DNA from: Thalassotalea sp.
GTDB taxonomy: Bacteria > Pseudomonadota > Gammaproteobacteria > Enterobacterales > Alteromonadaceae
Length of the DNA stretch: 32,633 bases
Direction of reading: 5' to 3'
NCBI GenBank assembly: GCA_029237915.1
Contig: JAQWHD010000026.1
Span: forward strand, 1 to 32,633
Shown here: piece by piece, positions 8,091 to 19,819 of the stretch
Layout: the number at the start of each line of letters is the position of its first letter
How positions within the stretch are numbered: the first letter of the stretch is position 1
Program-made: the position numbers and the translations under genes
The notes under the pieces: model-generated
What the model saw: only the letters and a program-made list of their open reading frames with translations
Told to the model about the DNA's origin: nothing
The model's database searches: none

Positions 8091-9314
8091 TTAGTTATTT
8101 GATTGTAGTGATTTTTCAATATGATGCGAAGCCGCCGCTGAAAATACCACATCAGTCGAGCTATTTAACGCAGTTTCAGCTGAATCTTGAATAACGCCAA
8201 TAATAAAGCCGATTGCAACAACTTGCATAGCAACATCATTATTTATACCAAATAAACCACAAGCTAAAGGAATAAGTAGTAAAGAGCCACCGGCAACACC
8301 AGAAGCACCACAAGCTGAAACAGAAGCTATAACACTTAATAATATTGCTGAGCCTATATCAATATTAATATTTAAAGTGTGGGCAGCTGCTAAGGTTAAT
8401 ACCGTAATTGTGATTGCAGCCCCTGCCATATTGATGGTGGCACCTAAAGGAATAGATACTGAGTAGGTATCTTCGTGTAAGTCTAGCTTTTTACATAACG
8501 CCATATTTACAGGGATATTAGCGGCTGAACTACGAGTAAAGAATGCGGTAATACCCGACTCTCTTAAACAAGTAAATACTAACGGGTATGGATTAGTGCG
8601 GGTAACTAAATAAACAATCAATGGATTAACCACTAAAGCGATGATCAACATTGAAGACACCAACACTAGCACCAATTGACTGTATTCAGCTAAAGCACTA
8701 AAACCAGTTGTCGCAATTGTATTAGCAACTAAACCAAAAATACCGATTGGCGCTAACTTTATAACAAATCGAACTAATGCAGAAATCGCTTCAGCCATAT
8801 CATGAACGGTAGATTTAGTCGTATCTTTGGCTTGTTTTAAGGCAAAACCTAAACCTAAACCCCAAGCTAAGATACCAATAAAGTTACCTGTAGCTATGGC
8901 ATTAATTGGGTTATCAACGATTTTAAAAATTAATGTGGTCAGTACTTCTTGCAGTCCTTTAGGTGGATTAGCAGTTACACCGGCTAAATCTAATGTGAGC
9001 GAGGTTGGAAATAAAAAGCTCATCATAACCGCGACTAGCGCAGCACTTAATGTACCAATTAGGTATAAACCAACAATAGGTTTTAAATTAGCGTCACTGT
9101 TGAGCTTTTGATTTGCTATTGATGAAACAACTAACACAAAAACTAATATTGGTGCCACAGCTTTTAGACCACTAACAAACAGATCACCTAATAGTGATAC
9201 TGACTTAGCGGTATCTGGTGCTATAACAGCAACAACACAGCCTAAGAAAATACCGATGACAATTTGGCCTACTAAGCCAACCGATTTTATTTTTGTAAAT
9301 AATGAAGTACTCAT
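8091..9314 (-). CDS. sstT: Na+/serine-threonine symporter SstT
   Basis: Sodium-coupled importer of serine and threonine in the inner membrane (dicarboxylate/amino acid:cation symporter family). Starting at the ATG at 9314 the product has 407 residues; E. coli SstT has 414. That ATG is chosen because AGAGGA lies six bases before it; an in-frame TTG five codons upstream overlaps this site. Family landmarks include [36 protein letters not shown] (the serine-rich re-entrant loop), [19 protein letters not shown] and [21 protein letters not shown]. Eight or more transmembrane segments are evident. It is a single gene with its own terminator at 8008-8038. Confidence 0.95.
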   Translation of the reverse strand: MSTSLFTKIKSVGLVGQIVIGIFLGCVVAVIAPDTAKSVSLLGDLFVSGLKAVAPILVFVLVVSSIANQKLNSDANLKPIVGLYLIGTLSAALVAVMMSFLFPTSLTLDLAGVTANPPKGLQEVLTTLIFKIVDNPINAIATGNFIGILAWGLGLGFALKQAKDTTKSTVHDMAEAISALVRFVIKLAPIGIFGLVANTIATTGFSALAEYSQLVLVLVSSMLIIALVVNPLIVYLVTRTNPYPLVFTCLRESGITAFFTRSSAANIPVNMALCKKLDLHEDTYSVSIPLGATINMAGAAITITVLTLAAAHTLNINIDIGSAILLSVIASVSACGASGVAGGSLLLIPLACGLFGINNDVAMQVVAIGFIIGVIQDSAETALNSSTDVVFSAAASHHIEKSLQSNN

Positions 9315-9391
9315 TATTATTCCTCTCAATGTAATTTAGTTTAATTTAAAATTATTATTATTTTGTGGTTAATATATTTTTTGGTTTGTCG

Positions 9392-10876
9392 TTATATGTT
9401 TAGCCAAGTGATCTTTAAATAAACATGAGTTTCAACATTTATATTGTCAATCGCATCTAGATTTTGCTCTGTGTTACTTAATTTACTGCTAATAAATTCT
9501 TTAGCACCGAACTCTCTACATACAAATAAGGGTAACACAGCAGCTAAGTCATTTTCGACGAAGATAAAAGGTAAACGATTACGTAGCCATGTTGCAACGC
9601 CCTGCTCTTGTAAGACCTTTTTTAACGGTCTGCGCTGCGCTCGATAATCAGGCCAGCACTTAGGGTTATTATGTTGAAATTTAATAGTTAATTGCTGCGT
9701 ATCAGCCGATATCGCGATAACACAAGCGAAGTTATTAGAGTCTTGTTCTGTTATTTTTAAATCACTTAACCGAGTTATACGCTGTAATTGCAACTGCCCA
9801 AGTCCATCGGGTAAGTCTATTGTTTCATTAGTAAGTTGTTGTAAAGATAACGACTTTTGCCATTGGCTAATGTCTGCATAATTTCGAGTAAAAAATAACG
9901 CATTATTAAATCGTCGCAGCGAATAGTCAGTTAAGCTAATGTGTGGATTTTTATCAACACTAGCGACAAAACAAGCATTGTAAACTTGCTCAAGTTGCTG
10001 GGTTGACGGCATTAAACCACCATTTACTTTAATAAAATGACGCAGTAAATTATTGATCCTTTCAAGCGATAGGCTCGACATTTCAGTAATAGATAAACTA
10101 TCTGGGCTCAGCTGACACTGGCGTAAATCGACGTCAGCTAATTGCTCTAATAAATTTTGAGCTTGCTCACAATGATTTGCACTGCGCGCTATAGTCTGGT
10201 TTATTGCTGGCCAACGCTGTTTTAATAAGGGCAAGACCTCGGCGCGGATAAAGTTTCTATCAAAACGTTGGTCGCTATTCGATTCATCTTCAATCCATTG
10301 TAAGTCATGCATGCTTGCATAGCTCTCAATGTCTTCACGACTTACATTAAGTAAAGGTCTGGCGAGAAGCTTATGTTGTTCTGGCTGAGTATTATTAAGG
10401 GTTCGTAGCGCTTGCATAGCTGATAAACCTTGAATACCCGCACCGCGCTTTAGAGCCAGTAGAAAAGTCTCAACCTGATCATCTAAATGATGGCCAGTAA
10501 GTATGACACTATGGTTAACGCAAGTTTGTTGCAAAGCTTTATATCTTGCGTCACGAGCTAGCGCTTCTAGACTTTGCGGGCTTTGCTGGTCGATAACCAC
10601 AGCAACCGCCTGAAATGGAATAGATAATTGCTCAGCTTGCTGTTGACAAAATAACGACCAATTAGCCGCATTAACACTTAAACCGTGGTTGATATGAATA
10701 GCATTAACAGTAACTGCTAATAAGTTTGCTTTGCTCAACTGGGCAACCGCATGCAATAAAACCTGCGAGTCCACGCCGCCACTGTATGCAACAGTTAAGG
10801 TTTTATTGACGATTTCCGCTTGCTGACAAAAATTTAAAATTTGCTGACAAATAGGATGCAAACAGTCTTTACTCAT
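9392..10876 (-). CDS. tilS: tRNA(Ile)-lysidine synthetase TilS
   Basis: ATP-dependent enzyme that converts C34 of the CAU-anticodon tRNA-Ile to lysidine, switching both codon reading and aminoacylation. The PP-loop ATPase motif AYSGGVDSQVLLH lies near residue 30. HHLDDQVETFLLALKRGAG and RPLLNVSREDIE follow in the N-terminal catalytic domain, and RRPLKKVLQEQGVATWLRNRLPFIF marks the C-terminal TilS domain. The ATG at 10876 gives 494 residues (E. coli 432). A TTG three codons upstream is an alternative with a closer GGA. It follows accA but is separated from it by a terminator at 10932-10955, so it needs its own promoter or read-through. Confidence 0.95.
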   Translation of the reverse strand: MSKDCLHPICQQILNFCQQAEIVNKTLTVAYSGGVDSQVLLHAVAQLSKANLLAVTVNAIHINHGLSVNAANWSLFCQQQAEQLSIPFQAVAVVIDQQSPQSLEALARDARYKALQQTCVNHSVILTGHHLDDQVETFLLALKRGAGIQGLSAMQALRTLNNTQPEQHKLLARPLLNVSREDIESYASMHDLQWIEDESNSDQRFDRNFIRAEVLPLLKQRWPAINQTIARSANHCEQAQNLLEQLADVDLRQCQLSPDSLSITEMSSLSLERINNLLRHFIKVNGGLMPSTQQLEQVYNACFVASVDKNPHISLTDYSLRRFNNALFFTRNYADISQWQKSLSLQQLTNETIDLPDGLGQLQLQRITRLSDLKITEQDSNNFACVIAISADTQQLTIKFQHNNPKCWPDYRAQRRPLKKVLQEQGVATWLRNRLPFIFVENDLAAVLPLFVCREFGAKEFISSKLSNTEQNLDAIDNINVETHVYLKITWLNI

Positions 10877-10931
10877 TAAATACAAAGTCCATCAATTAAG
10901 CATACAATAAATACAAAAACATTAAATACAA

Positions 10932-10955
10932 AAAAGGAGAGTAACCTCTCCTTTT
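10932..10955. terminator. Terminator between accA and tilS
   Basis: AAAAGGAGAG (10932-10941) pairs perfectly with CTCTCCTTTT (10946-10955) around a 4-nt loop. A/T flanks allow use on either strand. It lies 39 bp after the accA stop and probably ends the long cluster transcript. Confidence 0.8.
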
Positions 10956-10993
10956 ATATTAGTGCTTAGCAGTTAAAGTTTAACGACTAAAGC

Positions 10994-11950
10994 CTAACAG
11001 TAGCCGTAAGTCATTAAGCGTTGGTAGCGTTCTTCAATAAGCGCTTGTGCTTCTTTACCTTCAAGTTTAGCTAAGTCGGCTTTAAGTGATTGCTTTAAGG
11101 TATTCGCCATTAAATCGAAATCACGATGCGCACCACCTAATGGTTCATCAATAATATTATCAATTAAACCTAACTCTTTAATTCTAGGAGCGGTAACACC
11201 CATAGCTTCAGCAGCAGTTGACGCTTTTTCAGCTGTTTTCCATAAGATTGATGCACAACCTTCTGGAGATATAACTGAATACGTTGCGTACTCAAGCATG
11301 TTTACTTTATCGCCTACGCCGATTGCTAATGCACCACCTGAACCGCCTTCACCAATTACAGTACATACGATTGGCACAGTAAGACGAGACATAACTTTTA
11401 AGTTACGAGCGATAGCTTCAGATTGACCACGTTCTTCAGCACCAATACCTGGGTAAGCACCCGGTGTATCAATGAAAGTAATGATTGGCATTTTAAAACG
11501 TTCTGCCATTTCCATTAGACGCAATGCTTTACGGTAGCCTTCTGGACGTGGCATAGCGAAATTACGACGAACTTTTTCGGTAGTACCACGGCCTTTTTGA
11601 TGACCAATAACCATTACCGGAACGCCGTCTAAACGTGCAGTACCTGCAATAATAGCTTCATCATTAGCGTACGTACGGTCACCAGCTAATTCATTAAAAT
11701 CTGTGAAGATCCTATCGATATAATCTTGTGTATATGGACGTCCTGGATGACGAGCTACACGACAAACTTGCCATGGCTCAAGATCAGAAAAAACTTTCTT
11801 AGTTAGTTCTTCACTTTTTTTGTTTAACTGGGCGATCTCTGATTCAAGGTCAAGATCTAAGTCTTGTCCTTGGTTTACCAATTGTAGTTCTTCTATTTTT
11901 GCTTGTAATTCTGCAATTGGTTGCTCAAAATCTAAAAAATTGAGTGACAT
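10994..11950 (-). CDS. accA: Acetyl-CoA carboxylase carboxyltransferase subunit alpha
   Basis: Alpha subunit of the carboxyltransferase that, with AccD, transfers the carboxyl group from carboxybiotin to acetyl-CoA, the committed step of fatty acid synthesis. The 318-residue length equals the usual 319 within one. Conserved parts are [58 protein letters not shown] and [16 protein letters not shown] (oxyanion region), then [17 protein letters not shown] start. It is the last gene of the lpx-dnaE cluster, 200 bp after dnaE, the same order as in E. coli and Pseudomonas. Confidence 0.97.
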   Translation of the reverse strand: MSLNFLDFEQPIAELQAKIEELQLVNQGQDLDLDLESEIAQLNKKSEELTKKVFSDLEPWQVCRVARHPGRPYTQDYIDRIFTDFNELAGDRTYANDEAIIAGTARLDGVPVMVIGHQKGRGTTEKVRRNFAMPRPEGYRKALRLMEMAERFKMPIITFIDTPGAYPGIGAEERGQSEAIARNLKVMSRLTVPIVCTVIGEGGSGGALAIGVGDKVNMLEYATYSVISPEGCASILWKTAEKASTAAEAMGVTAPRIKELGLIDNIIDEPLGGAHRDFDLMANTLKQSLKADLAKLEGKEAQALIEERYQRLMTYGYC

Positions 11951-12118
11951 ATAAATTTACCTAATTAATTGTACTACTACCTAAAACAATATTAGTTTTA
12001 ATATTTTGTTTTAACAGTATAAACGTTACTTAAAACACTGCTCAAAAAAGCAATGTTACTATATATAATGGCTAGCTTAAAGTTTTGCTAACGAATTTTC
12101 GTAAAGAGGGTATAAATA

Positions 12119-12137
12119 ATAGCAATTTAATTGCTAT
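12119..12137 (-). terminator. Possible weak terminator after dnaE
   Basis: ATAGCAAT (12119-12126) and ATTGCTAT (12130-12137) form an 8-bp hairpin just after the dnaE stop. The minus-strand tail is TATTTAT rather than a clean T run, so termination would be partial at best. The rest of the accA-dnaE spacer (11951-12152) shows nothing recognisable and may hold an accA promoter. Confidence 0.35.
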
Positions 12138-12152
12138 CCCCCTGTGCTCTCG

Positions 12153-15100
12153 CTAAAAATTTAACGAGACGCTATCCTCACCTAACAATATCTTTAATTC
12201 ATGTATCAAAGTATCGGACGGTGTGACCCGCCATTGTGTACCTAACTCCAGCGTTACTTTCGCTTCATCACGCTGATAATGCAGTTTTACTGGGCAACTA
12301 CCTTCTTTATATTCTGATAATACCTTAGTAAAACCTGATACAAATTGCTTATCTACCTGACTTCGCTGTAACTGAATATCGATAGATTTAATAAAACTTT
12401 CCCGAGCTTGTGAGATTGTCATGATGTCTCGGGCGGTCATTGTAATACCTCCAGAGTAATCATCAAAGCTGACCTGTCCCTTACAGACTAAAATAGCGTC
12501 TTTTTCTAGTATTTCTTCAAACCTGTCATAGTCATCAGGAAATAATCGCACATCAATACGAGCGCTTTTATCGTCAAGGGTTACCAGTGCCCACCGGCGA
12601 TTGCGCTTATTAACTAATACGCGAACGCCAAGAACCAAACCAACCGCAGTCGATATTTGATCTTTACCACCGGGTTGTAAATTAACTAAACGGTTACCAC
12701 CGTATTGCTTAATTTCTTTTAAATAACGATCGATTGGGTGGCCAGTTAAGTATAAACCTAAAGTTTCACGTTCACCTTCTAACCAAACTTCTTCTTGCCA
12801 AAGTGGTACTTCTTTAAATGTTTGACGCTCATCTTCTTCAGCAACATTGATAAGACCAAATAAATCATCTTGCCCTAGGGCTTGTGCTTTGGCGTGTTGA
12901 TCCGCAGCTTTAATCGCTTCAGGTAAAGTCGCAAACAGGGCTGCTCGATGTGGACCTAAATTGTCCATAGCACCTGATTTGATTAACTTTTCTAAGATAC
13001 GTTTATTGATTTTCTTTAAATCAATTCGCGCGCAAAAATCAAACAAATCTTTAAATGGACCGCCTTCGGTTCGGGCAGCAATAATGGCATCAATAGGCCC
13101 TTCACCAACACCTTTAACGGCGCCAATACCATAAACAATTTGATTATCATCATTTACCGCAAACTTGTATAAACCTGCATTTACATCCGGCGGGAGAAGA
13201 TCTATGCCCATATTTGAACATTCATCTACCAAGGTAACAATTTTTTCAGTGTTATCCATATCCGCAGACATTACCGCTGCCATAAATGGTGCAGGAAAAT
13301 GAGTTTTCATCCACAGCGTTTGATATGACACTAATGCATAAGCTGCAGAATGCGATTTGTTAAAACCATAACCAGCAAATTTTTCTACCAAATCGAAGAT
13401 TTTCATCGCCAATTCGCCATCAACACCGCGGTTTATTGCTCCCTGTTCAAAGCCTGCTCGTTGTTTGGCCATTTCTTCTGGTTTTTTCTTACCCATGGCT
13501 CGACGTAACATGTCGGCACCACCAAGTGAGTAGCCAGCAAGAACCTGAGCAATTTGCATTACTTGTTCTTGGTATAAGATGATGCCGTAAGTAGGCTCAA
13601 GAATTGGTTTTAAATCTATGTGTTGCCATCTTTCGTCGGGGTAACTAATTGCCTCATTACCAAGTTTACGATCGATAAAGTTATCTACCATTCCCGATTG
13701 CAGTGGACCAGGACGAAATAATGCAACTAAGGCGATCATATCTTCAAAGCAATCAGGTTTTAATTTTTTAACCAGTGACTTCATGCCGCTCGACTCAAGC
13801 TGAAACACTGCCGTAGTTTCAGCGCGTAACAGCAAGTCAAAACTAGGCTGATCGTCTAATGGAATGGCCGTGATATCGATCGGCTCTTTGCCTGCTCTGA
13901 GTAATTTTTCATCGGCAATTTCAATGGCCCACTGTAAAATAGTAAGCGTTCTTAAGCCTAAGAAATCGAATTTTACCAGACCCGCTTCTTCAACATCATT
14001 TTTGTCAAATTGAGTTACCGGGTTATTACCTTCATCATCACAATATAGAGGTGCAAAATCGGTAATTGTAGTCGGTGAAATAACCACCCCACCAGCATGT
14101 TTACCGGCATTTCGTGTTGTGCCTTCTAAAATTCGGCACATATCGATAAGGTCTTTTACATCATTATCTTGTTGATACGCTTCAGGGAGCTTAGGTTCAA
14201 CCTCAAAGGCTTTTGCTAAGGTCATTCCTGGGTCGCCAGGGATCATTTTAGAGATCCGGTCAACAAAACCATACGGGTGACCAAGCACTCGGCCAACATC
14301 ACGTATTACCGCTTTTGCAGCCATAGTACCAAAGGTGATGATTTGCGATACCGCATCGCGGCCATAAAGTTCGGCAACATGATCGATTACTTCATCGCGT
14401 CTATCCATACAGAAATCGACATCGAAATCGGGCATTGATACACGCTCAGGGTTTAAGAAACGCTCGAACAGTAAATCAAACTCTAATGGGTCAAGATCGG
14501 TGATTTTAAGGGCATAAGCCACTAAAGAGCCGGCACCAGAACCACGTCCTGGTCCCACTGGAATATTATTATCTTTTGACCATTGGATAAACTCCATAAC
14601 AATCAAGAAATAACCGGGGAAACCCATGTTATTAATAACGTTTAATTCAATGTCTAAACGTTCGTCATATTCTTTACGGATTTCGGCAAAATCTGCGGCA
14701 TCTTTATCAAATAAAAACTCAAGACGCTCCTGCAAACCTTCTTCTGAGACTTTGACTAAAAAGTCTTTAATATCTAAGTCATCTGTAGGAAAGTCAGGTA
14801 AGAAATATTCTCCTAAACGCACGGTTACATTACAGCGTTTGGCTATTTCAACACTATTCGCTAATGCTTCTGGGATATCGGCGAATAGCTCGCACATTTC
14901 ATCTTCAGAGCGTAAATACTGTTGATTAGAGTATTTTTTCGGGCGGCGTTTATCATCTAAAGTAAAACCATCATGAATGGCTACGCGAATTTCATGAGCG
15001 TCAAAACCTTCCGGTTTAATAAACATCACTTCGTTAGTTGCAACAACCGGAAAATTTTCTTTGCCAGCTAAGGCCACAGCCATGTGTAAATAATCTTCTT

Positions 15101-15632
15101 CTTGCGCTCGACCTGTGCGGATCAATTCAACAAAAAAGCGATCATGGAAATGCTCTTGATAGAAACTAACCATAGCATCAACTAAAGCAGTATTACCTTT
15201 AAGTAAAGCTTTACCTAGGTCACCTTCACGGGCGCCAGATAATAAGATAATACCTTTGCTATGCTCTACTAGCCATTGCTTATCAATTACCGGTTTATCT
15301 TGAATAGAGCCACGTAAATAAGCTTTCGAAATTAATTCGGTTAAGTTTTTATAACCATCATTATCACTCGCCAAGACAACAATTCTAGAGAGTTCATCGC
15401 CAAGCTCTTCGCTTTTAACCCAAAAATCAGAGCCGATAATTGGCTTAACACCAGCGCCATGTGCCGCGCCATAAAACTTCACCAAACCACAAAGGTTCGT
15501 TTGATCAGTTAATGCAATCGCCGGCAGTTTCATCTCACTACATTTAGCTATGATAGGTTTAACTTTATTTAAACCATCACACATCGAGAAATCACTGTGC
15601 ACACGCAAATGTACAAATTTAGGATCTGTCAT
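12153..15632 (-). CDS. dnaE: DNA polymerase III subunit alpha
   Basis: Catalytic subunit of the replicative DNA polymerase III. It has 1159 residues, against 1160 in E. coli. The N-terminal PHP domain begins [15 protein letters not shown]. The polymerase core shows [16 protein letters not shown] and the catalytic [15 protein letters not shown] motif near residues 397-411, with the third catalytic Asp in VKFDFLGL near 555. Later come [17 protein letters not shown], helix-hairpin-helix elements, an OB-fold ([15 protein letters not shown] region) and the tau-binding C-terminus. Its ATG overlaps the rnhB stop by one base (TAATG), implying translational coupling. Nothing is missing. Confidence 0.98.
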   Translation of the reverse strand: MTDPKFVHLRVHSDFSMCDGLNKVKPIIAKCSEMKLPAIALTDQTNLCGLVKFYGAAHGAGVKPIIGSDFWVKSEELGDELSRIVVLASDNDGYKNLTELISKAYLRGSIQDKPVIDKQWLVEHSKGIILLSGAREGDLGKALLKGNTALVDAMVSFYQEHFHDRFFVELIRTGRAQEEDYLHMAVALAGKENFPVVATNEVMFIKPEGFDAHEIRVAIHDGFTLDDKRRPKKYSNQQYLRSEDEMCELFADIPEALANSVEIAKRCNVTVRLGEYFLPDFPTDDLDIKDFLVKVSEEGLQERLEFLFDKDAADFAEIRKEYDERLDIELNVINNMGFPGYFLIVMEFIQWSKDNNIPVGPGRGSGAGSLVAYALKITDLDPLEFDLLFERFLNPERVSMPDFDVDFCMDRRDEVIDHVAELYGRDAVSQIITFGTMAAKAVIRDVGRVLGHPYGFVDRISKMIPGDPGMTLAKAFEVEPKLPEAYQQDNDVKDLIDMCRILEGTTRNAGKHAGGVVISPTTITDFAPLYCDDEGNNPVTQFDKNDVEEAGLVKFDFLGLRTLTILQWAIEIADEKLLRAGKEPIDITAIPLDDQPSFDLLLRAETTAVFQLESSGMKSLVKKLKPDCFEDMIALVALFRPGPLQSGMVDNFIDRKLGNEAISYPDERWQHIDLKPILEPTYGIILYQEQVMQIAQVLAGYSLGGADMLRRAMGKKKPEEMAKQRAGFEQGAINRGVDGELAMKIFDLVEKFAGYGFNKSHSAAYALVSYQTLWMKTHFPAPFMAAVMSADMDNTEKIVTLVDECSNMGIDLLPPDVNAGLYKFAVNDDNQIVYGIGAVKGVGEGPIDAIIAARTEGGPFKDLFDFCARIDLKKINKRILEKLIKSGAMDNLGPHRAALFATLPEAIKAADQHAKAQALGQDDLFGLINVAEEDERQTFKEVPLWQEEVWLEGERETLGLYLTGHPIDRYLKEIKQYGGNRLVNLQPGGKDQISTAVGLVLGVRVLVNKRNRRWALVTLDDKSARIDVRLFPDDYDRFEEILEKDAILVCKGQVSFDDYSGGITMTARDIMTISQARESFIKSIDIQLQRSQVDKQFVSGFTKVLSEYKEGSCPVKLHYQRDEAKVTLELGTQWRVTPSDTLIHELKILLGEDSVSLNF

Positions 15633-16237
15633 TAACCTTGTTCTCGATCGTTGATAACTTTGGCGACTGGCTTAAAGCTTTTTCGATAGCAGTCTAAAAC
15701 GCCTAACTCTGCAATTTTTTCAAAATGAAATTTGGTAGGATAGCCTTTATGCTTGGCAAAGCCGTATTCTGGATAAAGCTTATCAAGAGCTAACATTTCG
15801 TCGTCGCGGGCAACTTTTGCAATAATGGAGGCGGCGCTAATTTCAGCAACTTTTAAATCGCCTTTAATTACTGATTGACAAGGCAAACCGAAGTCAGGAC
15901 AGCGATTGCCATCAACAAGGACATAATCTGGACGAACGGTTAAACCAGCGACCGCACGTTGCATGGCAACCATAGTAGCTTGCAGTATGTTTATTTGATC
16001 AATTTCTTCAGGCTCACTTCTGCCTAAACTCCAAGCTAGGGCTTTTTCTTTAATTTCGATAGACAGTGCTTGGCGCTTTTTATCTGATAGTTTTTTAGAA
16101 TCGGTTAAGCCTAGAATGGGGTTGTTAGGATCTAATATAACCGCTGCAGTTACCACAGCGCCAACAAGTGGACCGCGCCCTACTTCATCTACACCAGCAA
16201 TAAACTGGGCATTAGGACGAATAAAATCATCACTCAT
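15632..16237 (-). CDS. rnhB: Ribonuclease HII
   Basis: Removes ribonucleotides and RNA from RNA/DNA hybrids; important for ribonucleotide excision repair. The 201-residue product shows [16 protein letters not shown] with the first acidic pair (DE) and the GRG motif, then [21 protein letters not shown] and [13 protein letters not shown] with further acidic residues. ATG start. It lies between lpxB and dnaE and overlaps dnaE by one base. The 122-bp spacer upstream carries the heptanucleotide array described separately, so it may be less tightly linked to lpxB than the remaining lpx genes are to each other. Confidence 0.96.
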   Translation of the reverse strand: MSDDFIRPNAQFIAGVDEVGRGPLVGAVVTAAVILDPNNPILGLTDSKKLSDKKRQALSIEIKEKALAWSLGRSEPEEIDQINILQATMVAMQRAVAGLTVRPDYVLVDGNRCPDFGLPCQSVIKGDLKVAEISAASIIAKVARDDEMLALDKLYPEYGFAKHKGYPTKFHFEKIAELGVLDCYRKSFKPVAKVINDREQG

Positions 16238-16298
16238 TGTCTACTTTCTCCTGATATACCACGAAGGGAATTTATTATTATTTTTGTTGCTCACTTGA

Positions 16299-16375
16299 AG
16301 CCTATAGCTTCTAGTTCCTAGCTTCTAGCTTCTAGCTTCTAGTTCCTAGTTTCTAGCTTCTAGTTCCTAGCTTCT
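16299..16375. repeat. Heptanucleotide tandem array overlapping the lpxB 3' end
   Basis: Ten uninterrupted 7-bp units (16306-16375), each AGCTTCT, AGTTCCT or AGTTTCT on the plus strand, preceded by a degenerate unit AGCCTAT (16299-16305). Successive units create CTAG at each junction. The last two units (16362-16375) lie inside the lpxB coding sequence, and the lpxB stop TAG (16362-16360, minus) is formed at a unit junction. The rest fills the lpxB-rnhB spacer. Confidence 0.9.
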
Positions 16376-17505
16376 AACAACTCTACCACTGCATCAGCGG
16401 CTTTTACACTAGCATTTTGTTTTAGCATCGTATGGATGTTGGTAAATTGATCAATTAACTCAGTTTGATCTTGATAAAGCAGAGGTTCAACAGTAGCTGC
16501 TAAGTTTTCAGGCGTTACTTGCTCTTGCAATAACTCAGGTATTAAACTTTTACTGACTAATAAATTAGGTAATGAGAACCACTTTAATTTAACCATAATT
16601 CGGCCAATTATAGCAGTTAACCAATTAAACTTATAAGCAACTACCATAGGTCTTTTAATTAGTGCAGCTTCAAGAGTAACCGTACCAGAGGCAGTTAATA
16701 AGCAATCAGCACTCGCCATCACTTGCTGGGCATTATTATTAACTAAAAGAATGTCGAGCTCTGGCGCTACTTGCTGCTTAATTTCATTAAACTGTTGCTC
16801 GCGAATATCATTAATCACTGGCGTGATAAATTTGATATCAGGGTGGTTATTTTTGATTATTTGCGCAGTCTTTAAAAAATCTGGTAGTAAAATAGCTAAT
16901 TCACTGCCCCTTGAACCGGGCATAATGGCTAAATATTTATCGTCTAAATTTATGCCTAATGCTTGTCTTGCAGCAGCTTTGTCGTTGTACATAGGAATAT
17001 CATCAGCCAGTGGGTGACCAACAAAAGTACAAGCAACGTTATGTTTATCATAAAACGCCTTTTCAAAAGGTAATAAAGATAACACCATATCGGTGGCTTT
17101 ATCTATTTTGAAAATACGTTTCTCACGCCAAGCCCAAACCGAAGGGCTCACATAATGCACAGTTTTAATACCTTGGTCTTTTAATTTAGCTTCTAAGCCT
17201 AAATTAAAGTCTGGGGCATCAATACCAATAAATACATCAGGTTTGTTTTCAGTAAAGTAATTAAATAATGATTTACGTACGTGCATCAAGCGTCGTAAAC
17301 GCCCTAAGACTTCAACGATGCCCATTACGGCTAACTCTTCCATTGAGAACAGGCTGTTAAAGCCAAGCTTATTCATTTTTGGGCCACCGATACCAACGAA
17401 ATTAGCATCAGGGTAACGATGTTGTAATTCTTTAACTAAGCCAGCACCCAGAGTATCTCCAGAGTGCTCGCCAACAACAATTGCAAAGGTAGGTTGTTTA
17501 CTCAA
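16360..17505 (-). CDS. lpxB: Lipid-A-disaccharide synthase
   Basis: Glycosyltransferase (GT19) that joins UDP-diacylglucosamine and lipid X to make the beta-1,6 disaccharide of lipid A at the inner membrane face. It has 381 residues (E. coli 382). It shows [14 protein letters not shown] at the N-terminus, [27 protein letters not shown] with the catalytic Asp, [11 protein letters not shown] and MPGSRGSE. The start is TTG at 17505 with AAGGA five bases upstream; no ATG is available without losing conserved sequence. It starts 8 bp after the lpxA stop. The last residues (EARN) and stop are encoded by the heptamer array at 16306-16375. Confidence 0.96.
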   Translation of the reverse strand: MSKQPTFAIVVGEHSGDTLGAGLVKELQHRYPDANFVGIGGPKMNKLGFNSLFSMEELAVMGIVEVLGRLRRLMHVRKSLFNYFTENKPDVFIGIDAPDFNLGLEAKLKDQGIKTVHYVSPSVWAWREKRIFKIDKATDMVLSLLPFEKAFYDKHNVACTFVGHPLADDIPMYNDKAAARQALGINLDDKYLAIMPGSRGSELAILLPDFLKTAQIIKNNHPDIKFITPVINDIREQQFNEIKQQVAPELDILLVNNNAQQVMASADCLLTASGTVTLEAALIKRPMVVAYKFNWLTAIIGRIMVKLKWFSLPNLLVSKSLIPELLQEQVTPENLAATVEPLLYQDQTELIDQFTNIHTMLKQNASVKAADAVVELLEARN

Positions 17506-17513
17506 AATGATCC

Positions 17514-18284
17514 TTAACGGATTATGCCACGGCTTGAATTTTCGATGAACGATAAGAAACCTTGGACCGCTGGGAAACCTTCAGACAAGGCCGCAATAGC
17601 AGTTTTAGCTTCTGCTAAAGTTAAACCTTTACGATAAATTTCTTTATAGGCACGTCGTACTTGTAAGATTTCGTCTTTGTCAAAACCGCGACGTTTTAGA
17701 CCTTCAGAATTCAAACCAAATGGGGTTGCAGGATGACCTGAAGCCATAACATAAGGAGGTATATCTTTTAATACGATGGCACCACCAGCAACAAAGGCAT
17801 GTGAGCCAATATTACAAAATTGATGCGCGCCAGACATGCCGCCCATAATCACATAGTCACCAATATGAACATGACCAGCTAAGGTAACATTATTAGCATA
17901 AATGCCATGGCTGCCAACGACACAGTCATGAGCTACATGAGCACCGGCCATAAATAAATTATCATCGCCAATAATAGTCACATTATCGTCCTGAACAGTA
18001 CCGCGGTGGATAGTACAGTTTTCACGAAATACATTGTTGTTACCTATCTCTAATCGGGTAGGCTCACCAGCGTACTTTTTATCTTGGCAATCTTCACCAA
18101 CGGATGCATATTGAAAAATAGTATTATTTGCACCAATGGTGGTTGGCCCTTTAATAACAACATGGGAATGAATAACACAGTCATCACCGATAACCACATC
18201 ATTACCAATATAAGTCCAAGGACCTACTTTTACATTGTTGCCTATGCTAGCACCGGGCTCTATTATTGCTTGAGGATGAATCAC
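17514..18284 (-). CDS. lpxA: Acyl-ACP--UDP-N-acetylglucosamine O-acyltransferase
   Basis: First enzyme of lipid A synthesis; transfers 3-hydroxyacyl from ACP to UDP-GlcNAc. A left-handed beta-helix of hexapeptide repeats runs through the N-terminal two thirds. [26 protein letters not shown] and [10 protein letters not shown] (catalytic His) are characteristic, as is the C-terminal helical [11 protein letters not shown]. Two GTG starts are possible: 18284 (256 residues, AAGGA upstream, just past the fabZ stop) and 18308 (264 residues, overlapping fabZ by 20 bp, no visible ribosome binding site). I prefer 18284. Coupled to fabZ upstream and lpxB downstream. Confidence 0.94.
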   Translation of the reverse strand: MIHPQAIIEPGASIGNNVKVGPWTYIGNDVVIGDDCVIHSHVVIKGPTTIGANNTIFQYASVGEDCQDKKYAGEPTRLEIGNNNVFRENCTIHRGTVQDDNVTIIGDDNLFMAGAHVAHDCVVGSHGIYANNVTLAGHVHIGDYVIMGGMSGAHQFCNIGSHAFVAGGAIVLKDIPPYVMASGHPATPFGLNSEGLKRRGFDKDEILQVRRAYKEIYRKGLTLAEAKTAIAALSEGFPAVQGFLSFIENSSRGIIR

Positions 18285-18288
18285 TAAT

Positions 18289-18735
18289 TTATTGTCCTTT
18301 TCTTGCACACATTAAATCAGCGCTGCAGACAACTTTGCCATCAACTCGCGCTTCAGCGTAAAATTTCCACATACCTCGACGTTCTTTTATGAAATCTAAA
18401 TGCAAATGTACGGTATCACCCGGATGTACAGGACGTTTAAACTTGGCGTTATCTATTGAGGCGAATAAAAACATTTCACCTTCAGATTTATTATCTACCG
18501 ATTTAAAGCCTAAAATACCACTTGCCTGAGCTAACGCTTCAAGTAAAAGTACACCTGGAAAAATAGAATAACCAGGAAAATGCCCCATAAATGCAGGTTC
18601 GTTAACGGTAACATTTTTAATCGCATGGATGCTTTTTCCAGGTACGAAATCTAGCACTCGGTCAACGAGTAAAAATGGGTAACGATGAGGGATTAATGTT
18701 TTAATCTCTTCAATATCTATGACATTTTTGTCCAT
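18289..18735 (-). CDS. fabZ: (3R)-hydroxymyristoyl-ACP dehydratase FabZ
   Basis: Dehydrates beta-hydroxyacyl-ACP in fatty acid elongation, competing with LpxA for hydroxyacyl-ACP. The 148-residue hot-dog fold protein contains [14 protein letters not shown], the catalytic His in [18 protein letters not shown] and the catalytic Glu in [13 protein letters not shown] start with AAGGA about 12 bases upstream. It sits between lpxD and lpxA, the standard arrangement that co-regulates membrane phospholipid and lipid A supply. Confidence 0.97.
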   Translation of the reverse strand: MDKNVIDIEEIKTLIPHRYPFLLVDRVLDFVPGKSIHAIKNVTVNEPAFMGHFPGYSIFPGVLLLEALAQASGILGFKSVDNKSEGEMFLFASIDNAKFKRPVHPGDTVHLHLDFIKERRGMWKFYAEARVDGKVVCSADLMCARKGQ

Positions 18736-18782
18736 GTGTAAATACGATCCTTACAACAATTTATATTTATTACTATATTAGA

Positions 18783-19811
18783 CTATTTTGAATTTTGTAA
18801 TTCTGCAACAGTCTTTTCTAATTCAGTTATTTTACGATACATTGTGTCTAAATGCTTGTAACGCGAGGCATTTTTTCGCCACTCTTTATTCGGTAAGCTT
18901 GGCATACCCGAAGAGTAAACACCTGCTTCAGTCGTCGCTTTAGTGACCATAGACATACCAGTAATAATAGTACCGTCAGCAATTTTTATATGGCCATTAA
19001 TGCCCACCAAACCAGCAATAGTACAATTTTTACCAATAGTTGTACTACCAGCAACAACAGTACAAGCCGCTATTGCAGTACCTGAACCAATAACAACATT
19101 ATGGGCTATTTGTAATTGATTATCTAAAATACAGTTATCTTCGATAATGGTATTTTCAAGCGCACCACGATCTATTGTAGTACATGCACCAATTTCGACA
19201 CGATTGCCAATAATAACAGAGCCAAGTTGTGGTATTTTCACCCACAAGCCTTTATCGTTAGCATAGCCAAAACCATCACTACCAATAGCTGTATTAGCTT
19301 GTACTAAGCAATCTTCGCCGATTTCAACACGATGATAAACACTGATATTTGACCATAATTGCGTGCGAGCACCAATTTTAGCCTGTTTACCAATAAAACA
19401 ATTGGCTCCAATGGATACACCATCTGCAAGCTCTACGCCAGATTCAATAACCGAGTTAGCGCCAATACTTACATCTGCACCGATAATGGCATCCGTAGCA
19501 ATAATTGCGCTATCCGCTATACCTTGTGCAGATTTAGGTGTGGTATCAAGTAGCTGGGCAACAAGAGCAAAACCTAAGTAAGGATTTGGCAAAACTAAGG
19601 CATTGGTTTGACAATATTTTGCACTCGCTTCTGCAAGTATTACGGCAGAAGCTTGAGTGAACTCAAGATGAGGACGATATTTTGCATTGGCTAAAAAAGC
19701 GATTTGCCCCGCTTTAGCATCGATTAACGTTGCTAATGACGAAATTTGGCAATGTTCATCACCAATAACATAACCGCCTAGCTTTTGTGCTAATTCACCT
19801 AAAGTTACCAT
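18783..19811 (-). CDS. lpxD: UDP-3-O-(3-hydroxyacyl)glucosamine N-acyltransferase
   Basis: Third step of lipid A synthesis: adds the N-linked hydroxyacyl chain to UDP-3-O-acyl-GlcN. It has 342 residues (E. coli 341). An N-terminal uridine-binding domain (to about residue 100) precedes a long left-handed beta-helix of hexapeptide repeats (for example [17 protein letters not shown]). The active-site His lies in [16 protein letters not shown], and a C-terminal helical extension ends the chain. ATG start 8 bp after the skp stop, so the two are likely translated from one message. Confidence 0.97.
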   Translation of the reverse strand: MVTLGELAQKLGGYVIGDEHCQISSLATLIDAKAGQIAFLANAKYRPHLEFTQASAVILAEASAKYCQTNALVLPNPYLGFALVAQLLDTTPKSAQGIADSAIIATDAIIGADVSIGANSVIESGVELADGVSIGANCFIGKQAKIGARTQLWSNISVYHRVEIGEDCLVQANTAIGSDGFGYANDKGLWVKIPQLGSVIIGNRVEIGACTTIDRGALENTIIEDNCILDNQLQIAHNVVIGSGTAIAACTVVAGSTTIGKNCTIAGLVGINGHIKIADGTIITGMSMVTKATTEAGVYSSGMPSLPNKEWRKNASRYKHLDTMYRKITELEKTVAELQNSK

Positions 19812-19819
19812 AAATATTC

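Noticed and set aside
16306-16375. CRISPR array
   Set aside because: Units are 7 bp with no spacers; this is a simple tandem repeat.
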